NCBI RefSeq assembly: GCF_031884435.1
Contig: NZ_CP134779.1
Coordinates: 5,456,001 to 5,520,000, forward strand
Reading direction: 5' to 3'
Length of the DNA stretch: 64,000 nucleotides
From: Bosea sp. 685
Lineage (GTDB): Bacteria; Pseudomonadota; Alphaproteobacteria; Rhizobiales; Beijerinckiaceae
Shown here: positions 43,888 through 52,817 of the stretch, piece by piece
Layout: each line of letters opens with the position of its first letter
Numbering within the stretch: the stretch's first letter is position 1
Notes under the pieces: generated by a model
What the model was told of the DNA's origin: nothing
What the model saw: only the letters and a program-made list of their open reading frames with translations
The model's database searches: none
Program-made: the position numbers and the translations under genes

Positions 43888-44853
43888 ATGGCGAAGAGCT
43901 TTTCCGGAAACAAGCTGAAGGGGGCCATCCAGCTCCCGCCCAAGGAGAAGGGGCGGCCCAAGGCCTCCGCCAAAAAGCAAATCACCTCGGATAAACCGGC
44001 GAACAAATCCGACGCCTTCGACATCGAAGCGGAGACCTTGCCCCAGCGCATCGTCGACGCCGCCTTCCGCAGCGGCGGCTACCCTTATGACAAGCGCATG
44101 AAGCGCAAGCATTACGACAAGGAGATGGAGCCGCTGCAAATCGAATTGCAGAAGCTCCTCGCCTGGGTGCGCGAGACCGGCGAGCGCATCGCCATCGTGC
44201 TCGAAGGGCGCGACGGCGCCGGCAAAGGCGGCGCGATCACCCGCTTCACCCAGCATCTCAACCCGCGCCAGGCGCGCGTGGTGGCGCTGTCGAAGCCTTC
44301 CGACACCGAGAAGGGACAATGGTATTTCCAGCGCTATGCCGCGGAAATGCCGGCGGCGGGCGAGATCGTGTTCTTCGACCGCTCCTGGTACAACCGCGCC
44401 GGCGTCGAGCACGTGATGGGTTTCTGCACGCCCGACCAGACCGACGCCTTCCTGCGCGAGGCCCCCGTCTTCGAGGGCATGCTGACGCGCGACGGCATCC
44501 GCCTGATCAAGCTCTTCCTGACCATCGGACGCGAGATGCAGATGACGCGGCTGCATGCACGCTGGCACGACCCGCTCAAGCGCTGGAAGCTGTCGCCGAT
44601 CGATTTCGAGGCGATCCCGCGCTTCGACGCTTATTCCAAGGCCTTTGACGAGATCCTGGAGCGCAGCTCGACATCATGGGCGCCCTGGAACGTGCTGCGC
44701 GGCAACGACAAGTTCCGCACCCGGCTCAATGCCATCCGTCTCGTCCTCCAGGCCATTCCCTACAAGGACAAGGATGAGGCGGCGATCGGCGAGCTCGACC
44801 ACAAGATCACGCTGAGCGCGGCGCGCTATCTCGACAAGGGCGGGGAGAAATAG
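43888..44853 (+). CDS. ppk2: Polyphosphate kinase 2 (PPK2 family)
   Basis: PPK2 enzymes transfer phosphate between polyphosphate and nucleoside di- or monophosphates, usually favouring NTP formation from polyphosphate. The 321 residues have a Walker A-like EGRDGAGKGGAI, Walker B-like FFDRSWYNRAGVE, and the lid region HARWHDPLKRWKLSPIDFEA. A basic Lys-rich N-terminal tail of ~50 residues precedes the core. Single-domain length fits a class I (NDP-phosphorylating) member; that sub-class is inference. GGGAGCAAGG precedes the ATG. Its place opposite a PhoR-like kinase makes phosphate-linked control plausible. Confidence 0.93.
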   Translation: MAKSFSGNKLKGAIQLPPKEKGRPKASAKKQITSDKPANKSDAFDIEAETLPQRIVDAAFRSGGYPYDKRMKRKHYDKEMEPLQIELQKLLAWVRETGERIAIVLEGRDGAGKGGAITRFTQHLNPRQARVVALSKPSDTEKGQWYFQRYAAEMPAAGEIVFFDRSWYNRAGVEHVMGFCTPDQTDAFLREAPVFEGMLTRDGIRLIKLFLTIGREMQMTRLHARWHDPLKRWKLSPIDFEAIPRFDAYSKAFDEILERSSTSWAPWNVLRGNDKFRTRLNAIRLVLQAIPYKDKDEAAIGELDHKITLSAARYLDKGGEK

Positions 44854-44866
44854 AGGTTGGAGAGGT

Positions 44867-45841
44867 TCAGCGCTCCCGCCGTCTGATTCGCCTGATCATC
44901 TCGTTCAGCGCCAGCAGAACCAGCGCCAGGATGAAGGGCAAAAGGTAATAGGCGATGCGGAAGAGCAGCAGCGCGCCGAGCACGCCCTCGTAAGGCAGGC
45001 GGCTCAGTGCGACCAGCATCGTCGCCTCGAAGACGCCGAGCCCGCCGGGTGCGTGGCTGGCGATGCCGATCAGGCAGGCGAAGACATAGACCGCCAGGAA
45101 TGTCGGGTAGTCGATGTTGTGCCCACCCGGCAGCAGGACGAAGAGCACGGCAGCGGCCGCACAGACCTCGCAGGCGCCGAGGCACATCTGGCCGAGCGTG
45201 ATCCCCAAGCCCGGCAGCGGCAGGTTCCAGCCACTGACGCGGATGGTGCGCTCGCCGCTCGCGATCCAGGCGAGATAGCCCAGCGTGCCGAGCGCCACCG
45301 CCGCGCCGACCGCCTGCACCACCAGCGGCGAGGTGCGCGCCAGCGCCGCCACCGGCTCGGTCGCGTAGAACAAGCAGGCGCACAGGATCGCACCGAGGCC
45401 GAGCCAGAAGGTGAGCCCCGCGATCACGGTCAGGCTCGCGACCTCGGAGGCGCGCACGCCCTTGGGCGAATAGATCCAGTAACGCACCGTGCCGCCGGTC
45501 ACGATCGGAAAACCGAGCGTGAAGGAGACGGAATAGCTGGTGAAGGAGGCGAGCGCCGTGGTGCGATAGGGGATGGAGAGCCCCAATCGCTTCAGAGCCA
45601 GCGCGTCATAGCCAGTGAGCAGGAGATAGCTCAGCGCGGTGAAGCCGAGCGCGAGACCGAGCTGGCGCTGGCTGGCATTGGCGAAGGCGCCGGCGAGCGC
45701 ACCGGGCTGGATCTCCCGGATGATGAACCAGAGCACGACCAGCGAAGCGCCAAAAATCGTCGCGCTCGCCAGCGGGCCGAGCCACCACCAACGGCTGCGC
45801 CTGCGCAAGGGCATACCTGGCTCGTGCGGGCCGAAGGACAT
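44867..45841 (-). CDS. Multi-pass membrane protein, lysylphosphatidylglycerol synthase/UPF0104 membrane-domain family
   Basis: This protein of about 324 residues has roughly eight membrane helices, starting at LGPLASATIFGASLVVLWFI. SFTLGFPIVTGGTVRYWIYS and GIASHAPGGLGVFEATMLVA are conserved-looking turns of the flippase domain found in MprF and UPF0104 proteins. The soluble aminoacyl-transfer domain of MprF is absent, so lipid flipping or an unknown role is more likely than lysyl-lipid synthesis. I chose ATG 45841; the frame is open to 45961, and ATG 45814 (MPLRRR) is possible. It ends 13 bp from the convergent ppk2. Confidence 0.78.
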   Translation of the reverse strand: MSFGPHEPGMPLRRRSRWWWLGPLASATIFGASLVVLWFIIREIQPGALAGAFANASQRQLGLALGFTALSYLLLTGYDALALKRLGLSIPYRTTALASFTSYSVSFTLGFPIVTGGTVRYWIYSPKGVRASEVASLTVIAGLTFWLGLGAILCACLFYATEPVAALARTSPLVVQAVGAAVALGTLGYLAWIASGERTIRVSGWNLPLPGLGITLGQMCLGACEVCAAAAVLFVLLPGGHNIDYPTFLAVYVFACLIGIASHAPGGLGVFEATMLVALSRLPYEGVLGALLLFRIAYYLLPFILALVLLALNEMIRRIRRRER

Positions 45842-46039
45842 ATGCGAACTCGCTCGAAGGCTGATCGGGACCGCACGCTGCTGCGCCAGATCCCCGGGCG
45901 GGGCGACAGGCCGCAGGACGCGACCCTGCCCGACAGATAACGCCTCGACCGGGATGCACAAGCCGGAACGGCGCGGCGAATGCGCGCCATGAGGCTGACG
46001 CAGGTCGCACCCGGCGGTTTTCCGGGAACGGCGCCCATT

Positions 46040-46070
46040 CTATGAGGCGGCCATTGCGGCCGCCTCATAG
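46040..46070. terminator. Strong perfect hairpin between two minus-strand genes
   Basis: CTATGAGGCGGCC (46040-46052), loop ATTGC, GGCCGCCTCATAG (46058-46070): a 13-bp perfect stem lying 70 bp past the ABC-F stop. There is no T-run, so it may be a factor-dependent terminator or mRNA-stabilising structure. Two 15-bp direct repeats (GCAGCGAGGATCCTG / GCGGCGAGGATCCTC) follow at 46100-46130. Confidence 0.5.
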
Positions 46071-46138
46071 CGCGAGAATACGTCCGGCGTGGACCCTCGC
46101 AGCGAGGATCCTGGCGGCGAGGATCCTCGCGTAATGCG

Positions 46139-47668
46139 TCAGGCATCCCGCCTGGCGACGGAGGCGAAGAGTGCATCCGGCCCCTCGACCTCGACCAGGC
46201 GCCGATTCTCGATCAGCCAGAAGCGATTGCCGACCGTCCGGGCGAAGCTGCGGTCATGCGAGACCAGCAGGCCGCTCGCCTCATGGCCCATCAACTCGGC
46301 CTCCAGCGCCTCCTGCCCCTCGATGTCGAGATGATTGGTCGGTTCGTCCAGCAGGTAGAAGTTGGGGTCGGCCAGGCGCAGGACCAGCATCATCAGCCGC
46401 GCCTTCTGCCCGCCGGAGAGGCGGCCTATGAGGCCGTCCTGCATCTCGATGGTCAAACCCGCGCCGGCCAGCAGCGAGCGAGCGCGCTGATCGCCGACAT
46501 CGAAGCGCCTGCCGATCGCCGCCCCGGGCGTATCGTCAGACGCAAGCTCGGACAGGTCTTGGTCGCTATAGCCGAGCTTCAGGGACGGCGTCGCCCTGAT
46601 CACCTCCGATGCTCCTTGCGGCTCCACGATCGCGCGCCTGATCAGGCTGACGAGGCGCGACTTGCCGGTCCCGTTGGCTCCGAGCAGGACGATGCGGTCG
46701 CCCTGGTTGATCCAGCGCTTGCCCGTTTTGAACAGCAGCGTCCCGTCCGGCGTCATGACGGCCGCATCGTCGAGCGTGACCAGAACCTTGGCGTGGGTGC
46801 CGCGATTGGCGAGCCTGATCGCACCCGCCGAGCGCTCGCGATGCGCGGGCAAGGCGGCATCCTCCAGGCGCTCGGCTCTTTCCTTGAGCTGCTTGGTCTT
46901 GACCACCAGCAGGTCGCTGCCGGAATTGATCCCGATATTCCTGAGCTTCGCGGCCTGCTGGCGCAATTGCTGGGCGGTCTTCAGGTCGCGCTGGAACCGG
47001 CGTTCCTCCGAGGCATCGGCCTCGTCGAGCGCAAGCCGCGCCCGTGTATAGGGCAAGGCGAAGACCTGGGAGCGCTCCGGGCGCAGGAACAGCGTCCGGT
47101 TGGTCGTCGCGTCCAAGAAGGCGCGGTCATGGCTCGATATGACCACCGGAACATCGCGCGGCAGAGCATTGAGCCAGTCTTCCAATTGGCTGATCCGGGC
47201 GAGATCGAGATGGTTGGTCGGCTCGTCCAGCAGCAGCAAATCAGGCTCGGTCACCCAGATGCGCGCGAGCATCGCCAGCCTCTGCCAGCCGCCGCTCAGG
47301 CGCGAGAGCGGGCGCTGGCGCAGCGGCTCGGGAACCTCGAGCGAGTCGAGCACTACATCGACGCGCCAGCCTTCGCTGTCGGCCTGCTCCGCCGGCAAGG
47401 CTTGGCGGACGAGGTCATGGAAGGCCGTCTCCGCAAAGCGGGCCGGAATATCCTGCTCGACATGCCCGACGCGCAAGCCGCGCGAGCGCGTGATCTCGCC
47501 CGCACTGGGCTCGAACCCACCTGTGAGACAGTGCAGGAGGGTCGACTTGCCCCGGCCATTGGCGGCGACGAGGCCGAGGCGGTCATTCGCCCCGATCGTC
47601 AGGTCCAGGTTCGAAAAGAGCGGCGTGCCCAAGGTGACGCCGAGATTCCTCAGATTGATCAATGCCAT
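46139..47668 (-). CDS. ABC-F family ATPase (translation factor type)
   Basis: The 509 residues contain two ABC ATPase domains without membrane segments, the hallmark of ABC-F proteins that act at the ribosomal E site. Domain 1 has GLVAANGRGKSTLLHCLTGG, LSGGWQRLAMLARIW and LLLDEPTNHLD; domain 2 has LLGANGTGKSRLVSLIRR, LSGGQKARLMMLVLRL and YLLDEPTNHLD. Between them is a charged helical linker with the repeated RLEDAALPAHRERSAG region. The ATG at 47668 (MALINLRNLGVTLG) was chosen; ATGs up to 30 codons earlier exist. Which ribosome problem it solves (drug protection or stalling relief) is not predictable. Its long leader carries a strong hairpin. Confidence 0.9.
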   Translation of the reverse strand: MALINLRNLGVTLGTPLFSNLDLTIGANDRLGLVAANGRGKSTLLHCLTGGFEPSAGEITRSRGLRVGHVEQDIPARFAETAFHDLVRQALPAEQADSEGWRVDVVLDSLEVPEPLRQRPLSRLSGGWQRLAMLARIWVTEPDLLLLDEPTNHLDLARISQLEDWLNALPRDVPVVISSHDRAFLDATTNRTLFLRPERSQVFALPYTRARLALDEADASEERRFQRDLKTAQQLRQQAAKLRNIGINSGSDLLVVKTKQLKERAERLEDAALPAHRERSAGAIRLANRGTHAKVLVTLDDAAVMTPDGTLLFKTGKRWINQGDRIVLLGANGTGKSRLVSLIRRAIVEPQGASEVIRATPSLKLGYSDQDLSELASDDTPGAAIGRRFDVGDQRARSLLAGAGLTIEMQDGLIGRLSGGQKARLMMLVLRLADPNFYLLDEPTNHLDIEGQEALEAELMGHEASGLLVSHDRSFARTVGNRFWLIENRRLVEVEGPDALFASVARRDA

Positions 47669-48052
47669 TGTCGTTGTCCGGTCCGCCCGAGCCATCGCCG
47701 GCATGCGCAGCAAGCCGTTTTGCGGCTGCGCGATGCGGGACCGGGGGCCGCAGCCTCCCAAGCTCGGTATGTTGTGAAGAGGCGCGGGCCGCGAGCCTGT
47801 GCAGGCTCAACGCCGCGCTACCACGAAGGGCAGACCGGGAAGAGAACCGTGAAGCAATCGTCTCTGGTCAGCCCTGCAAACAGCTTTGCAGGGCGTTGAC
47901 CGGGCCACGCTGACGATGGTGACGAAAGAACGTGATCACGCAGCCCTCCTTTCTCGACAAGTTGTACGACAGAGATAACGCCGCGCGTCACGGCAGGCAA
48001 TCCTCGCCGCTTCGGCCGCATTGTTTATGCTCTGCACCGCCGCGTGTGCGCC
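47669..48052 (-). promoter_or_regulatory. Long leader region of the ABC-F gene with an extended hairpin
   Basis: No gene is supported in these 384 bp. On the strand of the ABC-F gene, a stem of GCCCTGCAAA/TTTGCAGGGC around GCTG (47871-47894) is extended by GGTCA/TGACC across a two-base bulge, giving about 15 paired bases at 47866-47901. It is about 200 bp ahead of the start codon. Several ABC-F genes in other bacteria are controlled by leader structures, so attenuation is conceivable; no leader peptide is convincing here. Confidence 0.45.
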
Positions 48053-48628
48053 TCAGCCGGTCTTGCGGAACACCCGCAGCGTCTTGAAGCTCGCGACCTC
48101 GTCGACCTGCGCGGTCGCGGCCCAATCGGCGATGATCGGCTCGGCCGAGGCATAGGCGAAGGAGCCGGTGTAGAACAGGAGATAGCCGCCGATATCGGTC
48201 TGGGCGGTGAAGAGGTCGATCACCTCGCGATCGGTCAGCGCGCCATAGGCGTCGTTGGCTTCCGATCGAAACTCGCAGGCATGGAACAGCGTCACGATGT
48301 CGAAGCGCGGCAGCAGCTTGGCGTTGCTGGTGTAGATGTCGCCGAAATAGGCTGAATAGGTCTTGGTGATGGTCGGGCTTGCCGTCGCCAGCTTGACGAA
48401 GGCGTCATATTCCTTGGGCGAGGCGGTGATGCCGAGCACGGTGTTGTTCAATTCCGGCTCGGCGCAGCGGATGCCGACATAATGATGCCCGCCCGTGCCA
48501 AAATGGTAGATGCGCTTGTCGGTGAGCCCCTCCTCCTCCAGCCATTCGACGAAATGCACGTCGCAGGGGCATTGGTCGACGCGCAGGCCCCAATAGACGT
48601 CCCAGATGTTCATCGTCGCGGCTGTCAT
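48053..48628 (-). CDS. Conserved protein of unknown function
   Basis: This 191-residue soluble protein starts MTAATMNIWDVYWGLRVDQC (a second Met five codons in is possible). It contains CPCDVHFVEWLEEEGLTDKR, YHFGTGGHHYVGIRCAE, GITASPKEYDAFVKLA and RFDIVTLFHACEFRSE. The alternation of beta-strands with loops such as HFGTGGHH and the DIVTLFHA strand recall the fold of SAM-dependent methyltransferases, but no standard SAM motif is certain. It follows the SbmA-like gene by 94 bp on the same strand. I do not assign a function. Confidence 0.7.
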   Translation of the reverse strand: MTAATMNIWDVYWGLRVDQCPCDVHFVEWLEEEGLTDKRIYHFGTGGHHYVGIRCAEPELNNTVLGITASPKEYDAFVKLATASPTITKTYSAYFGDIYTSNAKLLPRFDIVTLFHACEFRSEANDAYGALTDREVIDLFTAQTDIGGYLLFYTGSFAYASAEPIIADWAATAQVDEVASFKTLRVFRKTG

Positions 48629-48722
48629 CGATATCGGCTCCTTGGCATGAGCGCCGGCGCTCCCACCGGCGGCTTTGGGGAAGGATGGGGTTGCAGGCAC
48701 GGGAGGAAGCTCATCGCGCGCC

Positions 48723-50534
48723 CTATTCCGCCAGTTCGGCATGCGCACCCGTGCGCGCCTTGTCGGCACCGGCCATGCGCACCACGCCGCCGGCCCGCTT
48801 CAGCACCAGGCGATGCGTCGCGGCCTCGGCGAAGCCGGCGCTCTGGCCGAAGGCGAGGATCATCGCGTCCGGCCGCGCCGCGCGCAGTTCACCGATCAGT
48901 TCCAGCGCCATGTCGGTCTCGAGCGCGCTTGTCGCCTCGTCGAGCAGGATGATGTCGGGCGCCTCCAGCTCGGCACGAGCGAGCGCAAGGCGCTGCCGGT
49001 CCCCGGTCGCGAGTTCCTTGTCCCAGTCGCAGGTCTCGTCGAGCCGCGGCGCGAGAGCCGACAGGCCATAGCGGCGCAGGGCCTCCACCAGAGGCTCGGA
49101 GGGCCGGGTCAGCCCGGTATCGAGCACGGCCCGCAAGCTGCCCTCGGTCAGATGCAGCTTCTGCGGTACGACCGTCACCAGCGCCTCCCGCGGCAGCGCG
49201 ATCTCGCCCCGTCCCCAGGGCCAGAGACCGGCGATCGCCTGGATCAGGGCGGCCTTGCCGAGGCCGAGTTCGCCCGACAGATGCAGCGTCGCGCCCGGCG
49301 GCAGCGACAGGCTGATATCGGCCGCGAGCGTGCGACCGTCCCGGTCGATCAGCGTGACCTCATGCAGCCGCAGCAGGCCGTCAGGGCTCGGCGTCACGCT
49401 GAGATGATCGCCCGGAGGCTCGCCGTCGACGCGCTCCAGCGCATCGGCGAGTTCGTTGACGCGCCGCGCGGCCGCAAGCCATTCAGCGATGCGCATGAAG
49501 TTGTCGAGCAGCCAGTTGAAGGCGTTCTGCACCGCCACGAAGGCCGCCGCGACCTGCACGACGCCGCCGAGCGACATCTCGCCGGAGAGGTATTTCGGCG
49601 CAGCCAGCAGCAGCGGCACCACCGGCACCAGCGCGCCGCTGCCATTGGTAATCCAGGTCAAACGGCCGCGTTGGCGGATCATCGCGAGCCAGCGCCTGAC
49701 GAGACCGTCATAGGTCTGCGCCACGGCGCGGCGCTCGCCGGGCTCGGTACGGGCGAGCGCGATCGTCTCGCCATGGTCGCGGATGCGCATCAGGGAGAAA
49801 CGCAATCGCGCCTCGCCCTCGTTGCGCGCCGCGATCAGGCGCGGCAGGCGGCGCCCGACGATGCTGATCAGGAGGGAGACGAGTACCGCATAGACGATCG
49901 CTGCGAGCACCATATAGGCGGGGATCGTGACCCGGCCGCCGCCGGTCGCGACCTGCAGCGCGCCGCCGATGTCCCAGAGGATCTCGATGAAGGTGATGAT
50001 GGTGATGACCGCCGTGAGCAGCCCGATGGCGAAATCGACCACCGGCTCGGTCGCCCAGCGGACGTCGTCGGCGATGCGGTATTCGGGATTGGCCGGCTCG
50101 TAGCCGGAAAGGCCGAGCCGGAAGAAGCGGCGCTCATTAATCCAGCCATCGGCCAGCTTTGCCGTGACCCATTGCCGCCAGTGCACCTGGAAGGTCTCGC
50201 GGGCGACGAGGATGAGGACGCCGAGCCCGGCCGCGATCAAAACCAGCACCGGAAAGACCGCCATTGCAATCAGCGCGCTCTCGCTGTCCTTCTTCTCGAG
50301 CGCGTCGAAGAACCAGCCGTTCCAGCGATTGACGGTGACATTGGCGAAAACGGAGAGAATGATCGCAACGGCGAGGAGGAGCGACCAGAACCAGGCACGG
50401 CGGGCGCTCGCGCCCCGCCAGAAGCCGCCGGTCAACCCTGCGAAACGCCAGGCGACCTGCCGGTCACTCGGCAGCCCGGCCATGCCCTGCATGTCGTCCG
50501 AACTCGGCAACAGCGACGGATCCCCCCAGACCAC
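48723..50534 (-). CDS. SbmA/BacA-YddA-like ABC transporter with degenerate ATPase motifs
   Basis: The 603 residues have an N-terminal membrane domain of the SbmA/BacA type (NVTVNRWNGWFFDALEKKDS, WRQWVTAKLADGWINERRFF, NPEYRIADDVRWATE) with about six helices, and a C-terminal ATPase domain. That domain keeps Walker B (DIILLDEATSALE) but its Walker A is GELGLGKA with A428 after K427 where Ser or Thr binds magnesium. Its signature is ATGDRQR, and the H-loop position reads AFGQS with Q564 in place of His. Full ATP hydrolysis is therefore doubtful. Family members move peptides or very-long-chain lipids. The start may be Met at 50534 or the later Met pair in the first 20 residues. Confidence 0.85.
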   Translation of the reverse strand: MVWGDPSLLPSSDDMQGMAGLPSDRQVAWRFAGLTGGFWRGASARRAWFWSLLLAVAIILSVFANVTVNRWNGWFFDALEKKDSESALIAMAVFPVLVLIAAGLGVLILVARETFQVHWRQWVTAKLADGWINERRFFRLGLSGYEPANPEYRIADDVRWATEPVVDFAIGLLTAVITIITFIEILWDIGGALQVATGGGRVTIPAYMVLAAIVYAVLVSLLISIVGRRLPRLIAARNEGEARLRFSLMRIRDHGETIALARTEPGERRAVAQTYDGLVRRWLAMIRQRGRLTWITNGSGALVPVVPLLLAAPKYLSGEMSLGGVVQVAAAFVAVQNAFNWLLDNFMRIAEWLAAARRVNELADALERVDGEPPGDHLSVTPSPDGLLRLHEVTLIDRDGRTLAADISLSLPPGATLHLSGELGLGKAALIQAIAGLWPWGRGEIALPREALVTVVPQKLHLTEGSLRAVLDTGLTRPSEPLVEALRRYGLSALAPRLDETCDWDKELATGDRQRLALARAELEAPDIILLDEATSALETDMALELIGELRAARPDAMILAFGQSAGFAEAATHRLVLKRAGGVVRMAGADKARTGAHAELAE

Positions 50535-50895
50535 GCAACCGGATCGTCCCGCCGCAAGCGAGCCTTAACAGACACTTAGCCGCGACCCAATGAACTTGAC
50601 ATGAACGGCTGATGAACGAAAGCGGACGCCGCAGCACCGCTCTCCCAGCCATTCCGCCTTTCATTAGAATCTCTCTAAGATACTGATATTGAATATATAT
50701 TTTCGTATGCTGCATTGCATTCGAGCCATTGACTCGCCAACATCGCGCCTTAAAGACAAGCCCGTTCGCGACAGGCCGCCACGTTTCCCTGGCCAGCCAG
50801 ATCGCCGAACCCGAGCAACCACCGCGGCGCGGTGCCAGCGGCCGCCTGACGGGAAGCCACCACAACCTCATTCGCCACCGGGCCGAGATGTGACC
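50535..50895. other. Divergent intergenic region between the ABC exporter and exbB
   Basis: 361 bp with an AT-rich stretch (50660-50715, including GATATTGAATATATATTTTC) in an otherwise GC-rich window. It includes a candidate Irr box at 50664-50678 and presumably the exbB promoter. The open frame from 50689 into exbB is rich in Pro/Arg and looks non-coding. Confidence 0.6.
50664..50678 (+). promoter_or_regulatory. Candidate Irr-type iron control element (ICE box)
   Basis: TTAGAATCTCTCTAA fits the alphaproteobacterial Irr palindrome TTAGAA-N3-TTCTAA with 11 of 12 arm positions. It lies in an AT-rich patch 218 bp before the exbB start and 130 bp before the divergent ABC exporter start. Irr control of exbB-exbD-type iron-uptake energisers is known in Hyphomicrobiales. 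Confidence 0.55.
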
Positions 50896-51687
<792 letters not shown>

Positions 51688-51691
51688 CGCC

Positions 51692-52186
51692 ATGGCCGGC
51701 GGCATCAATGCGAATGACGGCTTCGGCGACGACGACCTGCCCGAAGCCAGCGAGATCAACGTCACGCCGTTCATCGACGTGATCCTGGTGCTGCTGATCA
51801 TCTTCATGGTCGCAGCCCCGCTCTCCACCGTCGATGCGCCAGTCGAGCTACCGGTCTCGACCGCCAAGCCTCAGCCGCGCCCGGAGAAGCCGGTCTTCCT
51901 GACGCTGAAGGCCGATCTCGCGATGGTGCTGGGCGAGCAACCTGTCGCCACCGAGCAGCTCGCCCAGGCGCTCGATGCCCAGACCAAGTCCGACCGCGAG
52001 CAGCGCATCTTCGTGCGCGCCGACCAGTCGGTCTCCTATGGCGAGGTCGTCAAGCTGATGAACACGCTGCGCGCGGCAGGCTATCTCAAGATCGCGCTGG
52101 TCGGGCTCGAAGGCCCGAGCTCGCCCGCCCCGGCCACAGGCGAGATCCCCGCGGCCCCGGCTTCGCCGGCCGGTCCGCAGCCGTAA
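51692..52186 (+). CDS. exbD: Biopolymer transport protein ExbD
   Basis: ExbD pairs with ExbB in the proton-driven motor for TonB. The 164 residues have a short cytoplasmic N-terminus, EINVTPFIDVILVLLIIFMV with the essential membrane Asp (NVTPFIDV), and a periplasmic domain ending in a Pro/Ala-rich tail. It follows exbB by 4 bp. No TonB gene follows in the next 316 bp, so TonB must be encoded elsewhere. Confidence 0.94.
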   Translation: MAGGINANDGFGDDDLPEASEINVTPFIDVILVLLIIFMVAAPLSTVDAPVELPVSTAKPQPRPEKPVFLTLKADLAMVLGEQPVATEQLAQALDAQTKSDREQRIFVRADQSVSYGEVVKLMNTLRAAGYLKIALVGLEGPSSPAPATGEIPAAPASPAGPQP

Positions 52187-52502
52187 AAGACCCGGCGCCG
52201 CGCCGCGTGAGGCCGCGGCCGCCGCTCCAGAACAGCCGCCTCCATCCGCGAACGCAGTCCAGACCGGGCTCTGCGGCGGCCTTAGTCGGGGCGCCGCCTG
52301 CCCTGCTTCCCGAAAGGTGATCTGCATGGCCCGCGCCCCGGCCCCGTCTTTGCGTGCATGGCGGCGGCGAGCCAGCTAGGCCATGCTTAGCAGGCATGAC
52401 CGAAGCCGCAGTTGCGGCGAACGGCTCAGCGTGATGCAGCAGACGCATGAGCATGAGGGCGCAGATCCTCGTGCCTGATGCACGAGAGGGGAGGATCGCC
52501 CG
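52187..52502. other. Intergenic gap after exbD
   Basis: 316 bp with no supported gene. A Pro/Ala-rich frame of about 60 codons (RPGAAPREAAAAPEQPPP and on) begins right after exbD without a good start codon and could be a decayed piece of a TonB-like linker. That is weak. No clear promoter or terminator. Confidence 0.4.
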
Positions 52503-52817
52503 ATGATCTATGAAGAGCGCGATTATCGCATCAAGGCCGGCAAGCTCGCCGAATTCGTCAAGATCTACGGCGAATACGGCCTGCCGCTGCAGAAGGAGCA
52601 TCTGGGCAGTTTCATCGCCTATTTCACCACCGAGATCGGCGAGCTGAACCATGTCGTCGCGCTCTGGAGCTATCAGAGCCTCGACGAGCGCACGGCCAGG
52701 CGCAAGACGATGCTGGCCGATCCGCGCTGGCAGGACTACCTCACGCGCGTCGATGGGCTGATCGACATCCAGAACACGCGCATCCTCAACCCCGTTTCCT
52801 ATTCGCCACTGCAATGA
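52503..52817 (+). CDS. NIPSNAP-family protein
   Basis: This 104-residue protein has the alpha/beta-barrel dimer signature of NIPSNAP proteins: MIYEERDYRIKAGKLAEFVK, HLGSFIAYFTTEIGELNHVV and LWSYQSLDERTARRKTMLAD. Family members occur in bacterial catabolic gene clusters, but their biochemical role is not settled. GAGAGGGGAGGAT precedes the ATG. Its stop overlaps the following hydrolase start by 4 bp, so it heads a tightly coupled operon. Confidence 0.9.
   Translation: MIYEERDYRIKAGKLAEFVKIYGEYGLPLQKEHLGSFIAYFTTEIGELNHVVALWSYQSLDERTARRKTMLADPRWQDYLTRVDGLIDIQNTRILNPVSYSPLQ

Noticed and set aside
44867..45841. Lysylphosphatidylglycerol synthase (MprF)
   Set aside because: Only the membrane domain is present; the soluble aminoacyl-transfer domain is missing.
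52190..52380. Truncated tonB gene after exbD
   Set aside because: The Pro/Ala-rich frame lacks a start codon and a TonB C-terminal domain. Composition alone in a GC-rich genome is weak evidence.
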